From Xanthobacteraceae bacterium (GTDB lineage: Bacteria > Pseudomonadota > Alphaproteobacteria > Rhizobiales > Xanthobacteraceae), in contig CP075369.1 in the NCBI GenBank assembly GCA_019454205.1, positions 930,001 to 994,000 of the forward strand: a DNA stretch of 64,000 bases, in the 5' to 3' direction. The position numbers were made by a program, and so were the translations under genes. The notes below the pieces were generated by a model. The model was given only the letters and a program-made list of their open reading frames with translations. It did no database searches and had not been told where the DNA came from. This document shows, one piece after another, positions 37,603 to 45,941 of the stretch. How positions within the stretch are numbered: the stretch's first letter is position 1; each line of letters begins with the position of its first letter.

Positions 37603-38814
37603 CTAGGCTCTCGCCTTCCTGCGCGCGGCCTTCTTCGGCGGCGCCTGCACGGCGCGCCGCAGCCACAACCCGGCAACAATCCCGCCGAAGCAGAAAACCA
37701 AGAAAATCCAGCCACTTAGCGCACCCGCGTGGATGCCGGACAGGAGCACGCCAACGGTGCAACCGAGCGCGACCATCGCGCCCCATCCCATCATCACGCC
37801 GCCAACAACGCCGCGCGCCGCCTCGTCGAGCGTCGGCAGGCGCGGCGTGAATTGTCCGGCCGTGAGCGCGCTAGCGAAACTCGCCGCGACGATGCCGAGC
37901 ACGAACATTCCGTTCGGCGAGAGCAGCGCGGTCTTTACCGCGGTCATGCAGCCGCGAAATGAATCGAGGCCATGCAGCGTCTCCGGCAACAAACCGATTT
38001 TTTCCGTCGCGGTGCGCGCGAGCGAGCCGAGTTCGGCGGTGACACCAAGCGGCGCGACACGCAGGTAAGCGACCGCGGAAATGAGTCCCACCAGCAGGCC
38101 GCCGATCCATGCCGGCCAGCGCGCGACGAACACCGCGCATAGCACGCTGCCCACGCCGTAATTCTCTTTCGCCTGCGCAGGCACAACTAATTTTCCGCGC
38201 GTGAGCAGATAAAGGGCGAGGGCGAGCAGCAGCGCGATCGTCAACGCGATCGTGCCTGCATAGCCGAGCCAGTGCGGCAGCCAGATCGCAGGCGCGTTGT
38301 AGAGCGTGGCGAGATAGAGCGTATTCCAGCTCAGGAAGCCGAGACCAAACCCAATCACCGCGCCGAGCAGCGCGAACGGAGAGGTCGGCGAGCCTTCTCC
38401 CAGTCTGTAGATGTGCGCCGAAATGCACGAACCTGAAATAGACATGCCGGTGCCGAATACGAACGCGCCTAGCGCCAGCACCCAGCTTACCGGTCCGACG
38501 TGCGCGGTCGGCGGCAGCCGTTCGGGCGAGGGCACCGGCACCCACATGCCGAACACGACCAGATAGCCGACTGCGCCGACGCCGAGCGCAAGCAGGATGG
38601 AAAGCAGTCCGCGCGGATCGCGGTCTTCGAGGAAGTCCCGCGCGTGGCAGAAGAAACAAAAGCGCGAGCGTTGCAGCACGAAACCGAATGCAGCGCCGAG
38701 CGCGAGCGAGAGGCTCAAGTTTCGCGTTTCCGGCGCCGCAAGTTGCCAGACGAAAAACAAAACGGCGCCGCCGATCAGGAGCGACACGATACGCGGGAGA
38801 GTCAGAATCTGCAT
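37603..38814 (-). CDS. YeeE/YedE (TsuA-like) sulfur-compound transporter
   Basis: The 403-residue polytopic protein has roughly ten hydrophobic helices and the paired-cysteine signatures of the YeeE/YedE family. These are FCFFC (C53, C56), SISGSCISAH and ALGCTVGVLLSGIHAG. TsuA of this family imports thiosulfate, relaying it between conserved cysteines. The C-terminus is Lys/Arg-rich (PPKKAARRKARA). It lies 198 bp downstream of a periplasmic thiosulfate sulfurtransferase on the same strand, which supports a thiosulfate role. Confidence 0.88.
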   Translation of the reverse strand: MQILTLPRIVSLLIGGAVLFFVWQLAAPETRNLSLSLALGAAFGFVLQRSRFCFFCHARDFLEDRDPRGLLSILLALGVGAVGYLVVFGMWVPVPSPERLPPTAHVGPVSWVLALGAFVFGTGMSISGSCISAHIYRLGEGSPTSPFALLGAVIGFGLGFLSWNTLYLATLYNAPAIWLPHWLGYAGTIALTIALLLALALYLLTRGKLVVPAQAKENYGVGSVLCAVFVARWPAWIGGLLVGLISAVAYLRVAPLGVTAELGSLARTATEKIGLLPETLHGLDSFRGCMTAVKTALLSPNGMFVLGIVAASFASALTAGQFTPRLPTLDEAARGVVGGVMMGWGAMVALGCTVGVLLSGIHAGALSGWIFLVFCFGGIVAGLWLRRAVQAPPKKAARRKARA

Positions 38815-38840
38815 TTGCGATTTATACCAGAATGGAAAAA

Positions 38841-38865
38841 GGACGCGGATGCTTTCGCGTCCGCG
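38841..38865. repeat. GCGGATGCTTT-core hairpin upstream of the transporter
   Basis: GGACGCG (38841-38847) can pair with CGCGTCC (38856-38862), or alternatively CGCGGA (38844-38849) with TCCGCG (38860-38865). The core matches the one at 5005-5018. It falls in the leader of the thiosulfate transporter. Confidence 0.45.
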
Positions 38866-38938
38866 CCCAGTGTTGCGCTCTCGGGAGGAACAACCGGAAC
38901 GCGCTTGCCGTTAAATGTAATCTTGCAATCTAACCTTG

Positions 38939-39005
38939 GCCTCGCCCTTTGCGGTTGAACCTTCGTTCGAATGCTGCGAACCGCAGACACCGCGAAGGGC
39001 GAGGC
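38939..39005. repeat. 67-bp imperfect inverted repeat between sulfurtransferase and transporter
   Basis: GCCTCGCCCTT (38939-38949) pairs with AAGGGCGAGGC (38995-39005), and inside it GCGGTT (38951-38956) pairs with AACCGC (38979-38984). It begins 8 bp beyond the sulfurtransferase stop, so in the transcript it would form a long 3' stem between the two genes. Confidence 0.6.
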
Positions 39006-39012
39006 AATCCGG

Positions 39013-39957
39013 TTATTTTCCCTGCCAGACCAGGCCGGTGTTGTTCTGCACCGGCACGCCGACGGCGTTGCCGTATTCGGTCCACGAGCCGTCGTAATTC
39101 TTGACGTTCTGGTAGCCGAGGATCTTGGCCAGCGCGAACCAGGTGTGGCTGGAACGCTCGCCGATGCGGCAATAGGTAATGATCGGATTGGTGCCGTCGA
39201 TGCCGGCGTCCGCATAGACCTTCTTGAGCTGTTCGGCGGGGAGGAAGGTGCCGTCCGCCGCAACCGCCTTGCCCCACGGTACGTTCTTCGCGCCGGGGAT
39301 ATGGCCCGCGCGCACGGACAGTTCCTTGATGCCTTCCGGCGCGATGATCTTGCCGTTGTATTCGTCCGGCGAGCGGATATCGACCAGCACGGTCTTGTTC
39401 TGGCCGTTCGAGTTCACGACGGCGAGCACGTCGGCGAGCTTGGCGCGAAGCTGCGGCTTGCCGGCGGGCAGAACGAAGTTCGACTTCGCGAAAGTCTTCA
39501 CACTGGTGTCGAGCGGCAGGCCCTTGGCTTCCCAGAGCTTGCGGCCGCCATCGAGCAGCTTCACCTGCGCGCCGATGCCGTGAACTTCGTAGACCCATGC
39601 GCCCCATGCGGCGAACCAGTTGTTGTTGTCGCCGTAGAGAACGATGGTGGTGTCCTTGTCGACGCCGGCCGCCTGCAACTGCGCCTGCAGGTTCTTCGCG
39701 CTGACGATGTCGCGCTTCACGGTGTCCACGAGGTCGTGGTGCCAGCGGATGTTCACTGCACCGGGGATATGGCCGCGCTCGTAAACGCCGGTATCGACGC
39801 TGACTTCGAACACACGGATTTTCGGATTGTCGAGATTCTTCACCAGCCAGTCGGCGGTGACGAGAGGGCCGGCCGGGACAGCGTTCTGCTGCGCGGCGGC
39901 GGGAAGTACCAGCGAGGCGGCGAGGGCCAGACCGGCAAATAGGCGGAGGGGGGACAT
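39013..39957 (-). CDS. Periplasmic thiosulfate sulfurtransferase (rhodanese)
   Basis: The 314-residue protein has a signal peptide (hydrophobic core ALAASLVLPAAA, cleavage near AAAQ at about 22) and two tandem rhodanese domains. The catalytic cysteine is C263 in YCRIGERSSHTW, a loop typical of thiosulfate sulfurtransferases. The first domain (about 32-145) lacks such a Cys and is structural. It moves sulfane sulfur from thiosulfate to an acceptor in the periplasm. The downstream gene is a thiosulfate-type importer, suggesting a shared pathway. Confidence 0.9.
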   Translation of the reverse strand: MSPLRLFAGLALAASLVLPAAAQQNAVPAGPLVTADWLVKNLDNPKIRVFEVSVDTGVYERGHIPGAVNIRWHHDLVDTVKRDIVSAKNLQAQLQAAGVDKDTTIVLYGDNNNWFAAWGAWVYEVHGIGAQVKLLDGGRKLWEAKGLPLDTSVKTFAKSNFVLPAGKPQLRAKLADVLAVVNSNGQNKTVLVDIRSPDEYNGKIIAPEGIKELSVRAGHIPGAKNVPWGKAVAADGTFLPAEQLKKVYADAGIDGTNPIITYCRIGERSSHTWFALAKILGYQNVKNYDGSWTEYGNAVGVPVQNNTGLVWQGK

Positions 39958-40013
39958 CGGTAGCTCTCCTGAAATGTATCCGGCCTGGTTGATGGCGCCG
40001 GATCGGATGGCGG

Positions 40014-40104
40014 AGATTTCACAAGATAAAATGGGTTGTCAAGTATTATACATTTCACATGTGGATTATGGGATAGATATACGATTTTCTATGTGGAATT
40101 ACGG
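40014..40104 (-). promoter_or_regulatory. Putative sulfurtransferase promoter and AT-rich upstream region
   Basis: On the minus strand a consensus TTGACA (40037-40042) is followed at 17 bp by a weak -10 AAATCT (40014-40019), about 60 bp before the ATG. Upstream the DNA is unusually AT-rich for this genome. It holds a palindrome CACATGTG (40056-40063) and two similar ATGTGGATTATGG / ATGTGGAATTACGG boxes about 32 bp apart (40059, 40091). Confidence 0.4.
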
Positions 40105-40154
40105 AGAGGCTTCTACCGGGCTGTCGCCTTACGTTCGTCTTACCGCCGAAACGC

Positions 40155-40185
40155 AAAAAGCCCCGGCCTTCTGGCCGGGGCTTTT
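40155..40185. terminator. Bidirectional intrinsic terminator, 3' of first Omp25-like gene
   Basis: GCCCCGGCC pairs with GGCCGGGGC (40160-40181) around a TTCT loop, with an A run on the left and TTTT on the right. It lies 31 bp past the stop of the 40216-40791 gene. Confidence 0.9.
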
Positions 40186-40215
40186 CCGCGCAGACCGCGC
40201 GAGCGATGAAGCCGC

Positions 40216-40791
40216 TTAGTACGTCGAGAAGCGATAGTTCACGCCAACCTTGACGGTCTGGATGTCGAGATCGCTGAACGTCGCGTAGAGGTATTCGGCT
40301 TTGGCCGACCAGTTGCGCGTCAGCGCCCATTCCATGCCAAGACCGAACGCCCAGCCCAGATCGCTGTCGTGCACGCCCGCGACGCCGAAGCGCGCATAGG
40401 CGAGACCGCCGGTCGCATAGAGCATGGTCGAGTCGAACGTGTAGCCGAGACGCGCCCGCAGGGTGCCCATGTAATCGACATGGCTGTGCACGCCGGCGAC
40501 GCTGTCGTTCATGTCGGTGAAGGTGATGTCGCCTTCGAGGCCGAACACCCAGTTGCGCGACATTTGCCAGTTATAGCCGAGCTGTACGCCGCCAACGATG
40601 CCGGCCGGCTCGAGAACGAAATCGGTGCTGGATAAGCCATAGCCGACGTTGCCGCCGACATAGAAGCCGGTCCAGTTGAAGACCGCCGGCGGCGGTGCGT
40701 AGTACGGCTTGATCGGCATGTCGGCGGCGTTCGCCGGAGCGCCGAAGGTAAGCGCGGCGAGCGTGGCCGCAGCCAGTGCTAGTTTTTTCAA
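40216..40791 (-). CDS. Omp25/Omp31-like outer-membrane beta-barrel protein
   Basis: The 191-residue protein has a signal peptide ending in PANA (about residue 22), then ADMP and FNWTGFYVGGNVGYG, the common start of rhizobial Omp25/31 porins. Alternating strands end in KVGVNYRFSTY, so the final residue is an aromatic Tyr after the usual YRF. Small eight-stranded barrels of this type anchor or stabilise the envelope; a pore role is not certain. A paralogue lies 191 bp upstream, with its own terminator. Confidence 0.9.
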   Translation of the reverse strand: MKKLALAAATLAALTFGAPANAADMPIKPYYAPPPAVFNWTGFYVGGNVGYGLSSTDFVLEPAGIVGGVQLGYNWQMSRNWVFGLEGDITFTDMNDSVAGVHSHVDYMGTLRARLGYTFDSTMLYATGGLAYARFGVAGVHDSDLGWAFGLGMEWALTRNWSAKAEYLYATFSDLDIQTVKVGVNYRFSTY

Positions 40792-40932
40792 GTGAGTTAC
40801 CCCTCAGGTAGATCCGGACGATTCCGGAAGCCCGCGAGGAAGCTAGGTTTTCATGGTTAATGCGGCGTTATTTACCGGTTAAGCGCGGGTTAACGCGGCG
40901 CTGTCGCGCTGAGGGTGTGTCGCGCGCGCAAC

Positions 40933-40963
40933 AAAAAACCCCGGCCACGAGGGCCGGGGTTTT
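40933..40963. terminator. Bidirectional intrinsic terminator, 3' of second Omp25-like gene
   Basis: CCCCGGCC (40939-40946) pairs with GGCCGGGG (40952-40959), with an A6 run before and TTTT after. It resembles the terminator at 40155 closely, fitting a duplicated gene-plus-terminator unit. Confidence 0.9.
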
Positions 40964-40982
40964 GCAATTCGAAGTGCTCCGA

Positions 40983-41570
40983 TCAGAAGCGGTAGTTCAG
41001 ACCGAACTTGATCGTGCTGAAATCTACCGAGATCGGTGCGACGAACAGCGGAAGCACTTCTTCGCCGAGATCGACATAGAGGTACTCGACCTTCGCCGAC
41101 CAGTTGCGTGCGATGGCCCATTCGATGCCGACGCCCGCGGTCCAGCCCAGATGGTCGCTGTTCGCGTTGGTGGAGCCGTAAGCGATACCGCCCGTCACAT
41201 AAAACAATGCGCGGTTGCTTGCATAGCCGAGGCGCAGACGGGTGGTGCCGAACCAGTCGACGTTGAATGCGCCGACGCCGATGTCGCTGCCTGAGAGATC
41301 CGTCTCGATACCCCAAACCCAGTTGGGCGAGACATGCCAGTTGTAGCCGAGTTGCCCGCCGTAGAAGACGCCGTCGATGTCGACGTTGACGGTGCCATCG
41401 GAAGCCGAACCGCTGCCGTAGCCGATATGGGCGCCGATGTAGAAGCCCTGCCAGCTGAATGCCGGCTCGGCTTTGTAATACGGTCCCTTGATCGGAGTAT
41501 CCGCTGCATTCGCGGGAGCGGTGAACGTGAGCGCGGCAACAACCGCGCCGAGGATCGCAAATTTCTTCAT
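40983..41570 (-). CDS. Omp25/Omp31-like outer-membrane beta-barrel protein (paralogue)
   Basis: The 195-residue protein is a paralogue of the one at 40216. It has a signal peptide ending near PANA, the ADTPIKGPYYK start, FSWQGFYIGAHIGYGSGS, and strands ending in KFGLNYRF with terminal Phe, the canonical BAM recognition residue. Both contain W-x-x-G-[LIV]-E and RLGYA/RARLGY strands. The two probably arose by tandem duplication and have diverged widely. Expression conditions may differ. Confidence 0.9.
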   Translation of the reverse strand: MKKFAILGAVVAALTFTAPANAADTPIKGPYYKAEPAFSWQGFYIGAHIGYGSGSASDGTVNVDIDGVFYGGQLGYNWHVSPNWVWGIETDLSGSDIGVGAFNVDWFGTTRLRLGYASNRALFYVTGGIAYGSTNANSDHLGWTAGVGIEWAIARNWSAKVEYLYVDLGEEVLPLFVAPISVDFSTIKFGLNYRF

Positions 41571-41728
41571 GAATGACCCCTTTGGCCGATGAATCGGCCC
41601 CAGCCTTATAGGTACAGGTTAGTACCGTTGAGACGCGGTCCGCCAGCGGGCGGAAACAAAAGCGCGATCAATTCTGCTGCTCGAAACAAGGAATTCGTTT
41701 GTGCGATGCGGCGAAGATCGGGGTTTAG

Positions 41729-42256
41729 CTATCTGCTCGTCACGCCGCCGCTACCGGTTTCGCGCTGATAGAGGATGAGATCGAGCGACGGCGCGAAGTC
41801 GCGTCCGCGCAGGCCGGTGAGGATGGCGTGGACCTGTCCGCGATGATGCGTCTGATGATTGAAGACGTGGTCGAGCGCGGGTGAAAGCGGCTGCGTCACT
41901 GTCTTCGGATTGACGATGGTCCGGTAGCTGAAATCCGCCGCGAGCGCATTCTCGCTGAGCGTGCCGACGAAAGCAGAGATGCGCGCGTCCTCGCGGTCGC
42001 GCGCCGCGCGCAGGCTTACGCAATCTTCGAAAAGGATCGCGTCCAGCCGCGAAGGTGCATCGCCCTGACCGGTGAAGCGCTGCATCCAGATGCGATCCGC
42101 GACGAGGATGTGGTTGAGCGTGCCGTGCACCGATTTGAAGAATGCTCCGCGGTCGGCGCGATATTCTTCCGTGGTCAGCTTTTCCGCGGCGGCATAGATG
42201 CGCTCGTTGGCCCAGGCATTATAACCGGCGAGCATGATGTAGCGGGCGAGGTTCAT
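41729..42256 (-). CDS. DinB family protein
   Basis: The start at 42256 (MNLARYIMLAGYNAWANERIY) gives 175 residues and lies 25 bp after the upstream membrane-protein gene. Earlier in-frame codons overlap that gene and are not family-like. The four-helix DinB/YfiT fold is suggested by HGTLNHILVADRIWMQRF and the metal-binding HVFNHQTHHRGQ. The family comprises metal-dependent thiol-transferase-like and damage-inducible proteins. The substrate is unknown. Confidence 0.85.
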   Translation of the reverse strand: MNLARYIMLAGYNAWANERIYAAAEKLTTEEYRADRGAFFKSVHGTLNHILVADRIWMQRFTGQGDAPSRLDAILFEDCVSLRAARDREDARISAFVGTLSENALAADFSYRTIVNPKTVTQPLSPALDHVFNHQTHHRGQVHAILTGLRGRDFAPSLDLILYQRETGSGGVTSR

Positions 42257-42281
42257 TGCAAGTCTCGCTGATAAACAAGTC

Positions 42282-43748
42282 TCACAGATAAAAACGCACG
42301 GCGATTTCGCGCATTGCAATCACCACGGCGATCAAGACCAGCGGTCCGAAGCGCAACAGCACGGGTATCTCGGTGCGCATCACGACCCGCGCGACAATGA
42401 CCGGCGTAGCAATCAGCGCGCACAGCATCGTCCAGTATATGTAGCGATACTCGTGCGCGATACCGATAACGAACAGCGCGAGCGCATAGAGCGTGCCCGA
42501 CGACACCAGCGCGAAGGTCACATGCCGCGTTACCCGCTCGCGGATGCCGGTCGAAGCCCACATGAACGCGATGCACACCAGCAGATAGATGTAGGGCGGG
42601 CCGAGCGGCGACAGGCTCCAGTTCACCGCCATCCATTCGATCGCGTTGTAGACCGGGTTCGGTGTGAAGGTGACGTCCTTCTGGTTGTTCGACTGCCATC
42701 CGGTTTTCACCGGCTCCTCGCAGCTTTTGCAGAGGAACTGGAAGAAGCGGTTGGCGTGGGCGAGGCGATGCGTGAGGTAGGCGCGCGGCTCCGCGAGGAT
42801 CGCGTCCACCCAGAGCCTTCCGAGTTCGCTGCCGAATTTCGGTTTCAGGTTTTCGTAAACTTCCGGGCAACCGCCCTTGAGATCGGGGTCCCAGCCGTAG
42901 GTGTCCCAGTGGCGTGGCGTGTAGCAGCCGCGGCCGCTTTCGGGGCGGTCTTTGAAGTTGCGGTTCTTCTCCACGAAGTCCGGGCCGAAGAAGCCCTTGT
43001 ATTGATCGCGGCCGGAGAAATAGGTGATGCCGCCGAGGTCGAATACCTGCAACGGCGAAATCGGCTTGATGTCTTTCACGCCGAAGATCTTGGTGTCGGC
43101 GATCAGATGGCCGGGGATAAAGAGCAGCGACAGCATGCCGGCGATGATGGTGCGCTTGATGAAGCCCATCGCGCGCCAGCGCGGGCTGACGGCGGAAATC
43201 GCGAGATCGATCAGCGGCGGCATGCCGAAGACGGCGTTGGCGCGGAAGAACCCGCCCATCAGGATAAAGAGCCACATGAACGCACCCGCGATGCGCGTGC
43301 GTTTGAAATATCCGCGCAGCAACAACGCCGCGATGCCGGCTGCGAGCAGCATCGAAACTGCCATCGCGATGTCTTTGACGAGCTGCGCATTGTAGTTCAG
43401 CGCCATCGGGAAGAAGGCAGCAAGGAAAACGAAGTAAGGCAGCGTGCGGCTTTCCTCGTCGCGGTAGCCGAGCGCGATCAGCACGAAGGCGCTCCAGTAG
43501 CCCGCGAGAAAAAGCGCAAGCATCGGCTGCGGTCCGGTCCAGACCGCCTGCAACGGAATCCACATCACGCCGAGCAGCGGTGGCTGCCAGTTGTCCCATG
43601 CGCCAGTGCGGACCTGGTTCACATAGGCCCAGGCGTCGTGGTGATAGAGGCCCGGATAGAAGGCGTAGAAATTGACGAGCGCCGCGAGCGTCGCTGCGGC
43701 GAGCAAACGCCGCTGAAGCTGAAGCGGCGGGAGGGCGCTGGCATTCAT
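42282..43748 (-). CDS. Polytopic membrane protein, GT-C-like (function unknown)
   Basis: The 488-residue protein has about ten hydrophobic helices and a first extracytoplasmic loop containing FYPGLYHHDAWAY. That loop resembles the acidic loop of GT-C glycosyltransferases. A large soluble loop (about 215-350) contains several Cys residues (GCYTPRHW, GCPEVYE, FLCKSCEEP), unusual for the family. I cannot assign a substrate. It is in the same direction as the DinB gene, 25 bp apart, and divergent from ndk. Confidence 0.6.
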   Translation of the reverse strand: MNASALPPLQLQRRLLAAATLAALVNFYAFYPGLYHHDAWAYVNQVRTGAWDNWQPPLLGVMWIPLQAVWTGPQPMLALFLAGYWSAFVLIALGYRDEESRTLPYFVFLAAFFPMALNYNAQLVKDIAMAVSMLLAAGIAALLLRGYFKRTRIAGAFMWLFILMGGFFRANAVFGMPPLIDLAISAVSPRWRAMGFIKRTIIAGMLSLLFIPGHLIADTKIFGVKDIKPISPLQVFDLGGITYFSGRDQYKGFFGPDFVEKNRNFKDRPESGRGCYTPRHWDTYGWDPDLKGGCPEVYENLKPKFGSELGRLWVDAILAEPRAYLTHRLAHANRFFQFLCKSCEEPVKTGWQSNNQKDVTFTPNPVYNAIEWMAVNWSLSPLGPPYIYLLVCIAFMWASTGIRERVTRHVTFALVSSGTLYALALFVIGIAHEYRYIYWTMLCALIATPVIVARVVMRTEIPVLLRFGPLVLIAVVIAMREIAVRFYL

Positions 43749-43888
43749 GGATGGCTTGGCGTCTTGGCCGGTGAGGGGAACGCTTTCTTGCCAGCCAGTT
43801 GTGGCGAAGAAAAGCCTGCCTTGAAGGCGCGGGCCTGCGCCGCTATAGACCGCGCCGAAATCATCTCCCGAACCAGCAGGAATAGAAC

Positions 43889-44311
43889 ATGGCGGTCGAG
43901 CGCACCTTTTCGATCATCAAACCGGACGCGACCAAGCGCAATCTGACCGGCGCGATCAACAAGACCATCGAGGCCGCGGGCCTTCGCATCGTCGGACAGA
44001 AGCGCATCAAGATGAGCCAGGCGCAGGCCGAAGGCTTCTACGGCGTTCATAAGGAGCGCCCCTTCTTCGGCAGCCTCGTCGCGTTCATGACGTCGGGTCC
44101 GGTTGTCGTGCAGGTGCTGCAGGGCGACAACGCAGTCGCGAAGTACCGCGAAGTGATGGGCGCGACCGATCCCGCCAAGGCGGCACCGGGAACCATTCGC
44201 AAGGAATTTGCGGAATCCATCGAAGCCAATTCGGTGCACGGTTCCGACAGCCCGGAAAACGCGAAAATCGAGATCGAATTTTTCTTTAAGCCGGAAGAAA
44301 TCGTCGATTAA
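43889..44311 (+). CDS. ndk: Nucleoside diphosphate kinase
   Basis: The 140-residue enzyme exchanges the gamma phosphate between nucleoside tri- and diphosphates. H117 in NSVHGSDS is the phosphorylated histidine, and [11 protein letters not shown] at the N-terminus is diagnostic. Length is typical. It stands alone on the plus strand, before a transporter gene, with a stable hairpin in between. Confidence 0.97.
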   Translation: MAVERTFSIIKPDATKRNLTGAINKTIEAAGLRIVGQKRIKMSQAQAEGFYGVHKERPFFGSLVAFMTSGPVVVQVLQGDNAVAKYREVMGATDPAKAAPGTIRKEFAESIEANSVHGSDSPENAKIEIEFFFKPEEIVD

Positions 44312-44362
44312 GACGCCCGGCTCCGGCGTTTGCCGGGGTCATCATGTCGCTTTTTGCGCTGC

Positions 44363-44397
44363 AATCGTCCGGTTTTGCTTGGCAGGGCCGGACGATT
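44363..44397 (+). other. Hairpin in the ndk-yjbE gap
   Basis: AATCGTCCGG (44363-44372) pairs perfectly with CCGGACGATT (44388-44397) around a 15-nt loop. It could be an ndk 3' end or a leader structure of the transporter. It is not followed by a strong T-run. I do not see a recognisable yybP-ykoY riboswitch in the gap. Confidence 0.5.
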
Positions 44398-44493
44398 TCA
44401 CTATGCCCGTTACACAGAAAATATACACCCGTAATTCTACAGGCGCAGATCAGATGCCTGTGCTGGCGGGTCCGGTGGAAACGGAGCAAGCGC

Positions 44494-45360
44494 GTGGATT
44501 TCATTTTTAATGACATGATGCAGGGCGCGTTCTGGGTCGCTGCCCTGAAGATCATCGGCGTCAATATCGTGCTGTCCGGTGACAACGCCGTCGTCATCGC
44601 GCTGGCTTGCCGCAACCTGCCGCCGAAAGAGCGCTTCTGGGGCATGATCCTCGGCGCAGGCGTGGCGGTTCTGCTTCGCATCATTTTCACGGTCTTCGTC
44701 GCGCAGGCGATGCAGTATCCGTACATCGCGCTGATCGGCGGCGTGTTGCTGCTCTGGGTCGCGATCAAACTAATCGTTCCGGACGAGGAAGGCGACGACA
44801 AGATCGAGGCCGCCTCGAACCTTTGGAAAGCGGTTCGCATCGTCGCCATCGCCGATATCGTGATGAGCCTCGACAACGTGATCGCGATTGCGGGCACCGC
44901 GAAGCTCGCCGCGCAGGCGGTCGATCCGGCGCACGCGGGCGCGATCGAAGCGACGCTCATCATCTTCGGCCTCGCCACTTCGATCCCGCTGATCGTCGCG
45001 GGCAGTGCGCTCCTGATGGCGCTGCTCGACCGCTATCCCGTGCTGGTCTGGGCTGGCGCCGCACTGCTCGGTTGGGTCGCTGGCGACATCATCGTGAAAG
45101 ACGCTGCGCTCGCGAGCTTCCTGCCGACAGCGCTGCATCACGGCATTCAGCACTTCACGCTGCCGTTCGGAATTCCGTTCCTCGGCATCAAGGAAGCGTA
45201 CATCAACTTCGCCGCTCTATTCGGTGCGCTGTTCGTGCTCGGCGTGGGTTGGTTCATCCGCAAGCGCCGTCACAAACCGGTATTCGAAGAACCGTTGCTG
45301 ACCGGTGCGGGTCAGGTCGGCCATCCGCCGGCTGCGCAAAAGGTGAAGGCGAAGGGCTAA
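44494..45360 (+). CDS. TerC/YjbE family metal transport protein
   Basis: The start GTG at 44494 gives 288 residues, preceded by GGAGC; the in-frame ATG at 44344 would add a non-hydrophobic leader spanning the hairpin. About seven membrane helices carry the paired acidic motifs LSGDNAVVIAL and SLDNVIAIAG of TerC proteins (YjbE subgroup), thought to export Mn or other cations. Its stop interlocks with that of the convergent purN (CTAA). Confidence 0.85.
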   Translation: MDFIFNDMMQGAFWVAALKIIGVNIVLSGDNAVVIALACRNLPPKERFWGMILGAGVAVLLRIIFTVFVAQAMQYPYIALIGGVLLLWVAIKLIVPDEEGDDKIEAASNLWKAVRIVAIADIVMSLDNVIAIAGTAKLAAQAVDPAHAGAIEATLIIFGLATSIPLIVAGSALLMALLDRYPVLVWAGAALLGWVAGDIIVKDAALASFLPTALHHGIQHFTLPFGIPFLGIKEAYINFAALFGALFVLGVGWFIRKRRHKPVFEEPLLTGAGQVGHPPAAQKVKAKG

Positions 45361-45941
45361 ATCTTCGCCTTGCCTTCAACGACCAATCGGAGCGCTTCCG
45401 GATAAATCCGATGTTCTTCCGCGAGCACGCGGGCGGCGAGGCTGTCCTCGGTATCGTCCGCGAGCACCGGCACTTCCGCCTGTAAAATGATCGGGCCGGA
45501 ATCCAGTTCCGGCTCGACGAAATGCACGGTGCAGCCGTGAATCTTCTCGCCCGCTTCGAGTGCGCGCTTGTGCGTGTGCAACCCTTTGAACTTCGGCAAC
45601 AGCGACGGATGAATATTGATCATCCGCCCGCGCCATTTTTCGACGAAGCGTGGCGATAGCAGCCGCATAAAACCCGCAAGCGCGATGATCTCGGCGTTCG
45701 CGCGTTCCAGCGCGGCGTTCATCGCATTGTCGAAGATCTCGCGGGATGGGAAGGATTTGTGCTCGATGACTTCCGTCGCAATCCCGCGCTCGCGCGCGAA
45801 GGCGAGGCCTCCTGCGTCGGCGATGTTCGAGAGCACGAGGACGATTTCCGCAGGGTAGTCCGGTTTCGCAGCCGCTTCGATCAGCGCGCGCATGTTCGAG
45901 CCGCGGCCGGAAATCAGGATCGCGACGCGTTTGCGTTTCAT
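45357..45941 (-). CDS. purN: Phosphoribosylglycinamide formyltransferase
   Basis: The 194-residue enzyme transfers a formyl group from 10-formyl-tetrahydrofolate to GAR in purine synthesis. ISGRGSNM at the start, [13 protein letters not shown] and the [13 protein letters not shown] segment are typical of PurN. Its start overlaps the purM stop by 4 nt (ATGA), so the two are co-translated. Confidence 0.97.
   Translation of the reverse strand: MKRKRVAILISGRGSNMRALIEAAAKPDYPAEIVLVLSNIADAGGLAFARERGIATEVIEHKSFPSREIFDNAMNAALERANAEIIALAGFMRLLSPRFVEKWRGRMINIHPSLLPKFKGLHTHKRALEAGEKIHGCTVHFVEPELDSGPIILQAEVPVLADDTEDSLAARVLAEEHRIYPEALRLVVEGKAKI

Noticed and set aside
44312..44493. A yybP-ykoY riboswitch before the TerC/YjbE gene
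   Set aside because: I searched by eye for the conserved GGGGAG-type loop and found none. A model-based search is required to exclude it, so no feature is reported.
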